From Hsuehochloa calcarea (lineage: Eukaryota > Streptophyta > Magnoliopsida > Poales > Poaceae): 64,000 bases of DNA. This document shows, in pieces, positions 31,895-43,962 of the stretch (within the stretch, counting starts at the first letter, position 1; every line of letters begins with the position of its first letter). The stretch covers positions 34,437,662 to 34,501,661 of the forward strand of contig CM070604.1 of NCBI GenBank assembly GCA_036346395.1. Reading direction: 5' to 3'. The notes below the pieces were generated by a model, which saw nothing but the letters and a program-made list of their open reading frames with translations, did not search any database and had not been told where the DNA came from. The translations under genes were made by a program, and so were the position numbers.

Positions 31895-34800
31895 TGTAAC
31901 ATCCCAACTTTTTAGCCTTTGAAAATCTTTTTATTCAGTTGCTAGTTGAAAATCTCACCATTTGCAATTTGTTTGAATTTAAATTAAAAGCTTAATATGG
32001 ACTTTAAGGATAAAATGATTTAATGTGCTTAAGTCCAACATCAACAATTGCCAAAATTATTTTATTTGGATTGTATGTGCTTGGATATATTTTCTAGATA
32101 TTTCTAGAATTTTTTTCCAAAGTCATTTGCTATTTTCTAATCACTATTTGCAATTTATGGAGTTTCTAAAAAGAAAATTCAAATTTATTTGTTCGGAACA
32201 GTGTTGGGCCGAAGCCCAACAATATTCCCGCACGCCAGCCCATCTCACCGCTCGGCCGCGCCCTCGTCCGTTGGATGCTTGACGCGTGCCCCCCCCTTCT
32301 TCGATCGGACGACCGCGAGCTCGCCCGCCTTGCCCCGTTGGATTGTCGCCGCATGGCTCCCGCTTGGATCTCGCCCGCCCGCACCGCGCCGTTTCTGTCT
32401 CTCTGTCAAGTGGGACCACTGAGGCGTCGCCTTTTGTGCCACACCTTTCCCATCGAAGCACTGTTTATCGTCTCTGATCGGGACTTCGTTCTGATTCTCC
32501 CACGCGTGCCGCCGTCGTCCTCGACATGGGTTCTAGGGTTTCTCGGCCCTATTTAAAGCCGTGCCCGTGTCACGAGGATCGCATCCACCCCCACCGCCTT
32601 TTACCAACCGCCGCTAACCCTAGCTCGCCGTCGTTTCGCCGGAAGCGGAGCTCGAACCTCAGCACCGCCGTGAGCTTCCTCGCCGGATTGCGCCGCCATC
32701 GGTGAGCTTCAGCCGCCACTGAGCCCACCACTGAGTTCGCCACGTCGAGGGCAACCCTATGTGCGCGTTTGTTGCCCTGGGGAACCCCTACCTCGCCGTC
32801 GCCACCTTCGGCCGCACCGCTCTGCCGCTCCTCGTGTCGCCACCGCCGTTCTGGTCATATCCGGCGGGTAGTGATCATGTCACCGGGATCGCCAGGTCAC
32901 ACTGATTCCAGAGTGCACCTCCGCCGCCGCTGAGCCGCCCTTATCCGCCGGATCCGTGGTCGCCGGAGTGCCGCCGGCGTTCTACCTCCATGGCTGCCCA
33001 CGTGTGCAGCCACATCCCCCTCAGTGCTGGCGTGTCGCCTGCATGGCTGCATCGTCAGAGCTACGTCGCCCCGGTCCACCGGGCTAGCTCTCCCTCGGCT
33101 CGGTGCACTCGGTCCACCGTGAGCCCCGAGGCTGACATGTGGGGTCCACATGTCAGAATTTTTTTAAAATCTATTTCTTTTTCTGGAAATTCTCGGCTGA
33201 CGCAAGCATTGCGCAATAATCCGATTTTCCTATATAAAAATAATTGGGAAAATCGTTTAAATCCAAATTAGGGTTTTAATTGATTTTCAAAACTTCCAAA
33301 GCCCATATCTTTTGCATCCAAACTCCGATTGAGCCCATTCAAATTTGTAAATTCATATAAAATCAAGATCTATTTAATGGTGAATTTTATTTGATTTTTG
33401 GAGTTGGTTTTACCCCTGTTATTTATTTGTTTTTTTTCTTTTGTCTCATTTGCGAGTAGACATCGATACTTCGGGAAGTTTTGCAGAAGAAGGAGCACCT
33501 CAAGATCACGACCAGTACCTAGACCTATTACAAGGCAAGTTATACCTTTGATCATCTTGCACCCAGTTTTCAAAATACTTTGTTTTAATGTATTGCATTC
33601 TAATTCAAGTATTTATTTAAATGTTTTTGGGATAGTTATTAATCCAATTTGTTATATCCACCTTGTCTATTGTATGCCATGATCTTTTGTTACCCTAGAT
33701 TGGTTCATTATTAATTGGTATTATCATAGCACCAACGTGGGTTGGTTAGATACGAGTAGATTGCTTAGCCATGCCACGAGTCAGCATCTCATGTGAGTCG
33801 CAATTATGAATTTGACTAATGGAATATGGAACTGTTTGATAAAATTATGTGCTGTGTGCTATTACTCGTTGATTTCATGTGTTGCACTTAATCAACAGGG
33901 TGGGAAAAGATTTAGACTGATGCAAGTGGTGGATCTGTGTGAATGGTGGAGCTATGTGCTTATTAAAATTTGTGATTTGGGTTAAAACTGAAAGTCTTGC
34001 CTTGGTCAATTAAGGACTTAACTTTGTGCGCCATTGAACTGGGCCTTACTGTACGACCACATGCCTAGTATGGGCTGGGCCTAACTTAGTACGTTATGGA
34101 GTCTTGACATTGACAACTCGGGTTGTATTTAAGCTGTGTGATGGGCTGGAGGTGTGATATGTCACATCGCGGGACGGTTCATTGCATCCCTGTCCAACGA
34201 TGTGTGTCGTAACGAAACGCTGTGTGTATCAGTTGGCCGGCAGGAAAGCACAGCGGGAGTGTCATTGTTTGAGATAAAGTCTCTGAAAGGTTTTGTTGTG
34301 ATCAACTCTGATCCGGTTGGTTTCATCGTGTGGGTAAAGTGTACAAACTCTGCAGAGTGTTTAAACCAATCTATTCGAATATCCGCGTCCTCGGTTATGG
34401 ACATGCTCGGGAATTTCAGACGAGTGGTAGATTTTCATGAAACATTTGGGAAGGGTCAGCTGTGTGAAATAACTTGTACATCTGTGTGAATAACTTGTTT
34501 AGACTGTGTGTCCTTTGTGAAGCCAATTGTTAAATTAATATTCTTTAATTGTTCTCAATTATGTTTTCAATCTATTATTTGTATTCAATTACAAATGTTG
34601 CATTTCCGCAAAATAACCACAGAAGCCATTCCTTTGGAATAAGCCATCATGTATAAATGCATTCTGTGGTATGACTTGCGAGTACGGTGTGTACTCACTT
34701 TTGCTAAACAAATCAACAAAAGTGGAGGAGTCGTAAATGCGCTTTTGAAGAAGAGTTCTCGAAGGTTGATCGTTAGGGTCTTGATCGATCGGTTGCTCGT

Positions 34801-35055
34801 GGTAAATTGATGGGAGCCCACCGGAGTTTACTTTTATTGCGATTTATTCTTTATTGTCAGCCTTGCATGGCTTAATAAATGTAAAACTCGACCGTAAGGT
34901 CCCAACAGTTATTTGTTATTCAAAGTAGTCGTTTATTCTTATATTCGTTGTATGGATGTGATATTTCATCGATGTTGACACTGTGTGCACTAGCGTGATC
35001 CTGGACTAGTGCTGCATATACAGAGGGTCCATATTTGTATATTTGGGTCCCGACA
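31895..35055 (+). repeat. 5' LTR of F1
   Basis: TGTAACATCCCAACTTTTT to GGGTCCCGACA, 3,161 bp. A GC-rich stretch (about 32200-33150) with many CCGCC runs contains open frames I regard as chance. The block CTATTCGAATA...TTATGGACATG (34371-34404) is conserved in F2 and, more loosely, in LTR G. It aligns in reverse with 36868-40149. Confidence 0.9.
32548..32558 (+). promoter_or_regulatory. Candidate TATA box of LTR F1
   Basis: CCTATTTAAAG lies at the GC-rich/CT-rich transition of the LTR. The matching part of F2 has CCTATAAATACC on the minus strand (39358-39369). Confidence 0.5.
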
Positions 35056-35059
35056 GAGG

Positions 35060-35072
35060 TAGGATTAGAGCC
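35060..35072 (+). other. Degenerate primer-binding site of F1
   Basis: TAGGATTAGAGCC matches TGGTATCAGAGCC at 10 of 13 positions and lies four bases after the LTR end. It may be decayed or may pair with a variant tRNA. Confidence 0.5.
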
Positions 35073-35270
35073 ATTCTAACTGTAGGTTTTGACCTTAGTT
35101 AGATCGGCCGTCGTAGTATGTCCAAAATTATTTTCTAGAGCAAATATTAACTTGAAAGATTAATTGAACTCCTTAAATCATCTCATGTCTGTCTTGACTC
35201 AACTATTGCTGAAATTCTTTCTCTCCCCGCTGTTTTAAAGTTGTTTTCATCTCCTTGTCCATCTTGATAG

Positions 35271-35999
35271 ATGCCTTATCTTCAGAGTTATGGAGAGAGC
35301 AAGGGAGGACTTGCCGCTGAACTTTGGAAGTTGTTACAAGTACTTGGAGGATTTGACCGTCCAATGTACCGTGGTAGTGCTTTGATCGTGAACGGCCGAG
35401 ATCGTGGAGTGATTTGCCATTTGACCGTTTACGCTAGGAAGAACACCAAGGCGAGCAAATCCCTGAACATCTCAGCTCAAAGGAGTGTTTGGATTTCAGC
35501 AATCCAGGAGTCTTCGCGCCTTGCCATCCTAAGGATCTGCAACATCTACTCTCGAGAGCTTCGGGACACCGTTTTTCGTTACCATCCCCGCTCTTCCGAC
35601 GTGGATCTTGTTGCACGCTACCCGTCTATAGAGGGAGAAGGCAACGCCACCGTTGCACATCTTGCCCAGTTCGCCGCTGCTCAAGAGAAATCATTGGAGT
35701 TAGCCGCCACAGAGCTGGAGTGTGCCTACGAGACCCTTCAAAGAGCCGAGGAGAGGATCGCCATGCTGGAAGAAACCCTCTATGGAGAGCACAATCACAA
35801 AGAAGGCCCAGAAGAAGCTGATGAACCGGCTGGACCAGAAGAGCCAACAGAGGCAGCAGAGCCAGAGGAACCAGCAGTACCTGCTCCTGTTGCACCAGCC
35901 CCGGGACATCAAAATCAGTTTGCAAGGATGCCAGCTCACTTTCAGGTCTACAGTAGGCGGGAGCACCGTCAAGGCTACGGAGGCTATTTAATCGAGTAG
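35271..35999 (+). CDS. Extra ORF upstream of gag in F1 (unknown function)
   Basis: An unbroken 242-codon frame from ATG at 35271 lies between the primer site and gag, on the sense strand. I do not recognise the protein. Residues 1-110 are mixed helix/strand-like with basic stretches (ARKNTKASKSL); about 120-170 are Ala/Glu/Leu-rich with a heptad-like pattern (AAQEKSLELAATELECAYET, RAEERIAMLEETL), suggesting a coiled coil; about 175-215 are Pro/Glu/Ala-rich; the last 20 residues contain several Arg, Tyr and Gly. There is no signal peptide, membrane segment or zinc finger. It is intact although the adjoining gag is frameshifted. It could be an accessory element protein or a captured gene fragment; nothing in the sequence settles this. 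Confidence 0.6.
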   Translation: MPYLQSYGESKGGLAAELWKLLQVLGGFDRPMYRGSALIVNGRDRGVICHLTVYARKNTKASKSLNISAQRSVWISAIQESSRLAILRICNIYSRELRDTVFRYHPRSSDVDLVARYPSIEGEGNATVAHLAQFAAAQEKSLELAATELECAYETLQRAEERIAMLEETLYGEHNHKEGPEEADEPAGPEEPTEAAEPEEPAVPAPVAPAPGHQNQFARMPAHFQVYSRREHRQGYGGYLIE

Positions 36000-36263
36000 T
36001 CTGTTCGAGTTTGTTTTAGGCTTAGCCAGTATTAAGTCTTGAGTCGCCCTTTAGGCGGTAGTTTGCGTGCTTAATTTCTTGTGTACAAGTATGAGCTGCA
36101 AAGGCCCTTAGGCATTTGTTGCAAGCCATACTATTATCTTAATTAATATAAGAGTTTCAGTTGAGTTTTCTTAAAAAAAATATTGTTGGGTTTTACCTAC
36201 CCCGCTTGGTTCTACAACTTATCTCGTGCTTGCTACCTTATCTAACCTATGGAGATTCGCTAG

Positions 36264-36867
36264 ATGGTTCAGACTCGTCAAGCTGCTGCAAGTGGTTCCG
36301 ATACTCCAGTATCAGAAGGCCAGGAGCAGACCTCCGCAGAAGCAGTTCCATCAAAAGCACCTTCAGTGGATCTGCAGAATTTTGGAGCATTCATGGCAGC
36401 TCAGACCCAGCAGATGTACACCATGATGAATCAGATGCAAGTTATGAATGACCAGAACAACAACAATCAGCATCACAATGGAGCCCCAGTTGCTCATGGT
36501 CACAACGGATCATCCAATTAGGCGAGTTTATGAGAACCCGTCCACCAACTTTCTCTGGACATGTCTCACCAGTAGAAGCTGATGATTGGCTTTGTGGCAT
36601 TGAGAGGAAACTGCTGATCACTCAATGCAGCGATCATGAGAAAGTTCTGTACGCCTCTCACCAGATGGAAGGCATTGGCCGAATGGTGGGAAAACTTTTG
36701 TGCAGCGTATGGAACGCCGCAACACATTACTTGGGAAGAGTTCACAACTGCTTTTCGCCAGTATCATGTGCCGGAAGGAACCATGGATCTGAAGAAAGAT
36801 GAATTATGTGCTCTCAAGCATGCAGGAATGTTTGTGACTGACTACCTCAACAAATTCTCTAAACTTG
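36264..36867 (+). pseudogene. gag: F1 gag, N-terminal part
   Basis: ATG at 36264 opens MVQTRQAAASGSDTPVSEGQ, a usual type of gag start in this lineage, then a Gln/Asn/His-rich linker to a stop near 36519. In the next frame MRTRPPTFSGHVSPVEADDW and ERKLLITQCSDHEKV begin the capsid domain; the first frame resumes near 36660 with ALAEWWENFCAAYG, EEFTTAFRQYHVPEG and DYLNKFSKL. So a stop and two frame changes are present. The text after FSKL is read-through into the F2 LTR, not gag. The C-terminal half of a family F gag is seen in F2 and F3. Confidence 0.85.
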
Positions 36868-39800
36868 TGTCGCGACCGAAATATGCAAATCTGGACCCTC
36901 TGTGTATTCTGCACTAGTCCAGGATCACGCTAGTGCACACAGTGCCAACATCGATGAAATATCACATCCATACAACGAATATAAGAATAAACGAGTACTT
37001 TGAATAACAAATAACTATTGGGACCATACGGTCGAGTTTTACATTTATTAAGCCATCCAAGGCTGACAATAAAGAAATAAACTGCAGTGGAAATGAAATA
37101 AACTCCAGTGGGCTCCCATCAATTTACCACAGGCAACTGACTGGGATAAAGACCCTAACGATCAACCTTCGTAGAACTCTTCTTCAAAAGCAGGCGACGA
37201 CTCCTCCACTTCTGTTGATTTTTTTAGCAAGAGTGAGTACGTCGCAAGTCATACCACAGAATGCATTTATACATGATGGTTTATTCCAAAGGAATGGCTA
37301 CTGTGGGTAGTTTGCGGAAATGCAACATTTGCAATTGAATAGAAATAATAGATTTAAAGCATAATTCAAAACAAATAGACAATAATAAGTTAACAATTGA
37401 TTTCACAAAGGACACACGGTCTAATCAAGTTATTCACACAGCTGCACAAGTTATCTCACACAGTTGACCCTTCCCAATTGTTTTATGAAAATCTACCACT
37501 CGTGTGAAATTCCTGAGCATGTCCATATCCGAGGACGCGGCTATTCGAATAGATTGATTAAACACTCTGCAGAGGTTGTACACTTTACCCATACGATACA
37601 ATCTGTGTAGCTATCACTGACCATAACAAAACCTTTTAGAGACTTCATCTCAAACAATGACACTCCCGATGTGCTTTACCGCTGTCCAATTTGTACACAC
37701 AGCCCTTGGAACGACACACACCGTTGGACAGGGATGCAGCGAACCGTCCCGCGATGTGACATATCACACCTCCGACCCATCACACAGTTTAAATACAACC
37801 TGAGTTGTCAATGTCAAGACTCCATAACTTACTAAGTCAGGCCCAACCCATACTAGGCATGTGGTCGTACAGTAAGGCCCAGTTCAATGGCGCACAAAGT
37901 TAAGTCCCTAATTGACCAAGGCAAGACTTCCCGTTTTAACCCAAATCATAAAGTTTATAGCACACAGTTACACCATTCACACAGATCCACCACTTGCCTC
38001 AGTCTAAATCTTTTCCCACCCTGTTGGTTAAGTGCAACACATGCCATCACGAGTAACAGCACACAGCACACACAGTTTCATCACACAGTTCCATAATCAC
38101 TAAGTCAAGTTTATAATTGCAACTCACATGAAATGATGACTCGTGGCATGGCTAAGCAGTCTAATCGTATCTAACCAACCCATGTTGGTGCTACCATAAT
38201 AACAACTAATAATGAACCAACCTAGGGTGACAAAAGATCATGGCATACAAATTGACAAGGTGGATATAACAAATTGGATTAATAACTACACCCAAAAGCA
38301 TTTAAATAAATATTTAAATTAGAATGCAGTAATTTAAAATAAAGTAATTTGCAAACTGGGTTCAACATGATCAAAGGTATAACTTGCCTTGGAATAGCTC
38401 AAAATACTGGTCTTGATCTTGTGGTGGTGCTCCTTCTTCAGCAAAATTCCCTGAAGTATCGACGTCTACTCGCAAATGAGATAAAAGAAACCATAAATAA
38501 ATAAATACAGAGGCAAAACAAACTCCAAAAAATCAAATAAAATTCACCATTAAATAGATCTTGATTTTATATAAATTTGCAAATTTGAATGGGCTCAATC
38601 CGAGTTCGGATGCAAAAGATATGGGCTTTGGAAGTTTGAAAAATCAAATAAAACCCTAATTTGGATTTTATGGAATTTCCTGAATTATTTTTATAAAAAA
38701 AATTGGATTATTGCGCAATGTTTGCGTCAGCCGAGAATTAATGGAAAAAGAAATAGATTTAAAAAGAAATCTGACATGTGGGCCCCACATGTCAGTCTCG
38801 GGTTCACGGTGGACCGAGTGCAGCGAACCGAGGGAGATCTGCCGCGGTGGGCTGAGCCACGTGGCGCTGATGCGGCGGCCACGCATGTGACACGCAAGCG
38901 CGAGAGGGTGACGGGGCGCTGGCGTGGCTGCTGATGACGCATTGCCGAGGGGCGGCGCACAGGGACCAATGGCTTGCCGGCGATCGGCAGCGAGTCGCCG
39001 GCGACCAAGGGTATCAGAATTTCCCTGGGTTATTGCGCATATGTGGGCACCGGTTTGAGCACCTGAGGTCGTCGGAGATGGCCGGCGGCGAGCTTGAGGC
39101 GTTGAGGTGGCCTCGGGTTTGTCGGACGGGGACTCGGGTGATGCTCCGGCGATGAGGAGGTGCGCCCGAGGAAGCCTGGGACTTGCTGGGTACGATGGTG
39201 GAGTCGGCGAGGCAAGGGCGGCGACGACGGCAGCGCAATTCGCCGGAGAAGAAGCTCGGCCGAAAACCCTAAAACTTGAAATGCGGCGGCGCTAGAGCGA
39301 TCGAGGCGACGAGGGTGGCAGCTCTGGGTTGCGGAGGTTTGGGCGGTGCTAAGGGGGGTATTTATAGGCCCGGGGAACGCCGAAATTGGAAATCCCCAAT
39401 TCGGGTCCGAAACAGCCAGGATTTTGAAATCCTTGATTCTCGGAGATTGAGAGGGATTCGCGGTTTGATTCGGTTTGGAAAAGATAAGAAATAAACAGAG
39501 TTACGATTTGGTGGCGTCGGCGCGAAGAATCAGCAACGGATGCGCGATTTTCGGACGAAGCTCGAAGCTTCAGCAATGGCGGCGAAGCGCGGGCGCGAGG
39601 AAGAAGAAAGCGCGGAGACGACAACCCTGTGGCGGTCCCACCTGGCAGAGGCAGCGAGGCGCGGGCGAGCGAGCGAGATCAGCGGGCGAAGCCACGCGGC
39701 AGCAATCCAACGGAGGAAGGTGGGGCTAAGCGCGAGCGTCCGATCGAAAACGAGGGGCACGCGTCAAGCATCCAACGGACGAGGGCGCGGTCGAGCGGCG

Positions 39801-40149
39801 GAATGGGCTGGCGCGGCTAGAATATTGTTGGGCTTCGGCCCAACACTGTTCCGAGGGATTTAAATAGATTTTTCTTTTTAATAAATCCAGAAAATGCAAA
39901 TAGCAATTAGAAAATAGCAAATGATCTTGGAAAAATTTTAGAAAATTCTATAAAATATATCCAAGCATGTAGAATCTAAATAAAATAGTTTTGACAATTG
40001 TTGATGTTGGGATTAAGCACATTAAATCAGTTTGTCCTTAAAGTCCATATTAAGCTTTTTAAATTAATATTCAAATAAATCCAAATGGTGAATTTTCTCA
40101 CTATAACTATTTAAAGGATTTTCAAAACTCTGAAAATTGGGATGTTATA
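36868..40149 (-). repeat. 3' LTR of F2
   Basis: 3,282 bp; on the plus strand it starts TGTCGCGACC and ends GGGATGTTATA (one C-to-T change from TGTAACATCCC). It is the inverted counterpart of 31895-35055, with scattered substitutions and indels. GC-rich open frames at 38668-39863 are LTR text. Confidence 0.9.
39358..39369 (-). promoter_or_regulatory. Candidate TATA box of LTR F2
   Basis: Minus-strand CCTATAAATACC, a strong TATA sequence, at the place equivalent to the F1 site near 32548. Confidence 0.55.
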
Positions 40150-40162
40150 AACCTCCCCCCTT
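40150..40162 (-). other. Polypurine tract of F2
   Basis: Minus-strand AAGGGGGGAGGTT immediately precedes the LTR, 27 bases after the pol stop. Confidence 0.85.
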
Positions 40163-40189
40163 AAGGGAATCTTGACCCCGAGATTCAGG

Positions 40190-43100
40190 CTAGCTAGAGA
40201 AAAGGCTGGGGAACTCGGCTTTCAACTCTTCTTCACGTTCCCACGTTGCTTCTCCTTCTGAGTGGTTACTCCACTGGACTTTGCAAAAACGAACGGTCTT
40301 GCTTCTGGTACGGCGCTCTGCGACATCCAAAATCTTGACAGGCTGTTCTTTGTACGTGAGATCTTCCTTCAGTTCGATTGACTCCAACGGGGTCTGCTCT
40401 TCTGGCACACAAAGACACTTTTTCAGCTGAGAGACATGAAAGACATCATGCACTCCTGCTAACGATTGTGGTAGCTCCAACTGGTACGCAACTTCTCCTC
40501 GGCGTTCCAAAATCTTGAACGGACCCACATACCTTGGAGCAAGCTTCCATTTGGTGTGGAATTTCTTAACACCTCTGAGTGGAGTAACTCGAAGATACAC
40601 AAAATCCTCTGGTTCAAAGCTGAGGTCACGACGATGATTATTGGAATAACACTTTTGCCTGGACTGGGCTATCTTTAGTCTTTCTCTGATCATAGCAACT
40701 TGTTCTTCGGCTTCCTGAATAATATCTGGCCCGAACACTACATGTTCAGTTGTCTCTGACCAATTTAATGGAGTTCTGCAGGCACGACCATACAAAGCTT
40801 CAAATGGTGACATCTGCAAACTAGCTTGATAACTGTTATTGTACGAGAATTCTGTATATGGCAAACTCTTATCCCAACTGGTAGCATTAGCTAGAGCACA
40901 GGCTCTCAACATATCCTCCAATATCTGGTTTACTCTTTCAGTCTGTCCATCTGTCTAGGGATGATATGAAGTACTAAAATTTAGGTGAGTTCCCAGGGCT
41001 TCATGCAAACTTTGCCAGAAACGAGAGGTGAACTGAGATTCTCGATCTGACACTATCCTCTTAGGCACACCATGCAGACTGACGATTTTTGACATATACA
41101 ACTCTGCCAAGCGGTCTCCTAAGTAAGTGGTCTTGACTGGCAAGAAATAAGCAACCTTAGTCAAACGATCCACTATTACCCAAATCGAGTCATAGCCTGA
41201 TTGAGTCTGGGGTAAACCGGTAATAAAATACATACCGATATCTTCCCACTTCCATTCTGGTATCTTCAGCGGTTGTAGCAAACCCGCTGGTCTCTGATGC
41301 TATGCCTTTACTTTCTGACACATGTCGCATAAGTCAACGAACTCTGCGACGTCTCGCTTTAAGTTTGGCCACCAAAACATATTATTAACATCCTGATACA
41401 TCTTAGTGCTTCCAGGGTGAATCGAATACTTTGAGTCATGGCCTTCCTTCAGAATCAGTTGTCTTAATCCATCAATATCCGGTACACAGATACGTCCATT
41501 GATCCACAGTATATCCCGATCATCCACGATAAAGTCTTTAAATTTTCCTTCTGCCATTTTCTTCTTGAGGTCGGCAAACTCAGAATCCTTGGGTTGGGCT
41601 TCCCGAATCTGCTTCTCCAGAGTAGACTGCACTTCCAGACTGGCTACAAATCCTTCAGACACAACTTCTAGCTGTAGCTTCTGGAATTCCTCCTGAAGTT
41701 CTGAACACAACTCTTTTACTTCCAGAGCATTGTAGTAGCTCTTACGACTAAGTGCATCTGCAACTACATTGGCCTTACCAGGATGGTAATGGATTCGAAG
41801 ATTATAATCCTTTATTAATTCCTGCCATCTTATCTGCCTCATATTCAAATCAGACTGAGTGAATATGTACTTCAGGTTCTTATGATCCGTATAAACTTCA
41901 CAGCGATTACCGATGAGATAATGACGCCAAATCTTCAAAGCATGCACTACGGCAGTTAATTCTAAATCATGGGTGGGGTAATTCTCTTCATGAGGCCTTA
42001 ATTGCCTTGACGCATAAGCGACAGCTCTTCCTTCTTGCATAAGGACACATCCTAATCCTTGACGTGAAGCATCACAATAGATATCAAAATCCTTACTGAT
42101 ATCCGGTAAAACTAGTACTGGGGCTGAAGTCAAACGTTTCTTCAATTCTTGAAAACTTTCTTCGCAAGCTGGGGTCCAAATGAACTTCTTCTCTTTCTTC
42201 AACAATTGCGTAAGAGGCTTAGCAATCGTTGAGAATCCTTCAATGAAACGACGATAATATCCTGCCATTCCCAAGAAACTACGAATTTGAGTAACCGTCT
42301 TGGGCTGCTTCCAATTCATTACAGGTTTAACCTTTCCGGGGTCAACTGCTACTCCTTCGGCTGTCATCACATGACCGAGGAAATCAACTTTCTTCTTCCA
42401 AAAGTCACACTTGCTGAACTTGGCATACAACTGATGTTCTCTGAGCTTCTCTAGGATTAATCTTAGGTGTTCAGCATGCTCTTCTCCTGACTTGGAGTAT
42501 ACCAAAATATCGTCAATGAATACTACCACAAACTTATCCAAGTATTCCATGAATACCTTGTTCATCATGTTCATGAAATAAGCGGGGGCATTAGTCAATC
42601 CAAAAGACATGACTAAAAACTCATAATATCCATACCGGGTTGAGAAAGCAGTCTTCGGTACATCCTTAGGACAAATCTTCAACTGATGGTAACCTGATCG
42701 CAGATCGATCTTGGAGAATACTCCGACTCCTTTCATCTGGTCGAACAAATCATCAATTCTGGGCAAAGGGTATTTGTTCTTGATGGTAACTTCATTGAGA
42801 GAGCAATAATCGATGCACATCCTCATGCTTCCATCTTTCTTCTTGACAAACAAAACCGGCGCTCCCCATGGCGACGAACTAGGTCTTACAAAACCTTTCT
42901 CCAGTAATTCTTCTATCTGCTTCTTCATTTCCACAAGTTCATCGACTGGCATCTGATAGGGTCTCTTGGAAATTGGTGCTGTTCCTGGCACTAGATCGAT
43001 GACAAACTCAATGTCACGGTCCGGTGGCATTCCTGGTAACTCTTCTGGAAACACATCTGGGTAATCCCTGACTACAGGTACATGTTCCAAAGAAACTGTC

Positions 43101-43962
43101 TTCAGACTGTGGACCACCAAATGTCCATCACGTACTGAGGTGGCTAGGAATTCAACTTTCCTTCCGGTGGTATCCTCAATTGTTACGGCTCTTCGGCCAC
43201 AATCTAGCACTGCTTTATGTTTGGATAACCAATCCATACCAAGGATGACATCTATGGTCTGAGTATCTAGAACTATTAGGTTAGCTAGAAACTCAACTCC
43301 AGCTATGAGTAACCTAGCTCCTAAACATCCAACTTTAGAACTTAGCTCTGCTCCAGGCGATTGAACTAACAGAGTATGTTTAAGATGCATAACTCCCAAA
43401 TTATTCTTGGTTGCAAAAACTTCAGAGACAAATGAATGCGAAGCTCCAGAATCAAACAGAACTGATGCAGGTACTGAATTTACCAGAAACTTACCTAGTA
43501 CAACGTCAGGTGCTTCCTGAGCTCCTTCTAGAGTGACGTGGTTGACACGGCCTCTGACTACTGATTGCGGTGTTCCTCTGGATTGACTGGCAGCATGAGA
43601 AGTTCCTTGATAGTTGTTCTGTACTGGTGTCTTGGCTGGTGTGTTCCCAAGATTGAAGCGTACTGGAGTGATAGTCCCATTCTGCGGACATCGGTTGGCG
43701 AAATGCCCTGGCTGACAACAGGTAAAGCAAACTCTAGCTATACTCTGTGGGTTGCTTACTGGATTGGGGTTGACTGGTGCGGGGTTGCGGAAGTTCTGAG
43801 CAACTGGATCAGGTGCTGAAGTTGGTGCAGGTGGTCTGGCATAATTCTGTGGTGGAAAACAGCTAAACTGCGGTGGAATCATCCTTGTCTTCAGCTGGGA
43901 TTGGTGACTTCCTTGTTGAGCCATTCTGCGCTTACGGTGATCTTCCAATTCCTTGCGCTTAT
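40190..43962 (-). pseudogene. pol: F2 gag C-terminus and pol, one frame with two nonsense codons
   Basis: A single frame runs over more than 1,250 codons. In order: HRKRRMAQQGSH linker, knuckle CFTCCQPGHFANRC, protease LFDSGASHSFVS, RT with RMCIDYCSLNEV and FIDDILVYSKS, RNase H FDIYCDASRQGLG and ADALSRKSY, integrase finger CDMCQKVK, core, and a chromodomain tail (VQWSNHSEGEATWEREEEL) ending at the TAG at 40190. TAG codons at 41300-41302 (after CQKVKA) and 40955-40957 (HP/TDGQTERV) interrupt it. The first catalytic Asp of integrase is Tyr (GMYFITGLP near 41228). The frame remains open to 44110 but that extension lies in the G4 LTR, so gag here really begins at 43962. Confidence 0.92.

Larger units (their letters stand above)
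31895..36867 (+). mobile_element. Element F1: 5' part of a Ty3/gypsy element with an extra ORF
   Basis: LTR start TGTAACATCCCAAC breaks the integrase frame of B. After the 3.16-kb LTR come a weak primer site, an extra ORF (35271-35999) and the N-terminal part of gag, which is cut at 36867 by F2 in the opposite orientation. The remaining gag and pol of F1 must lie to the right of the window. F2 belongs to the same family, so its gag C-terminus and pol show what is missing. Confidence 0.87.
36868..43962 (-). mobile_element. Element F2: 3' part of a family F chromovirus
   Basis: On the minus strand it runs from mid-gag (43962) through protease, RT, RNase H, integrase and chromodomain to a polypurine tract (40162-40150) and a complete 3' LTR (40149-36868). 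The LTR terminus TGTCG abuts F1 gag, so F2 inserted in F1 in the opposite orientation; ACTTG at 36863-36867 should be one copy of the duplication. The N-terminal half of gag, extra ORF and 5' LTR lie beyond G4, which interrupts at 43963. Tekay-like by domain order and chromodomain. Confidence 0.87.

Noticed and set aside
32189..32556. Overlapping GC-rich open frames on both strands in the F1 LTR
   Set aside because: Compositional effect in LTR DNA; frames are not kept in F2 and have no domain.
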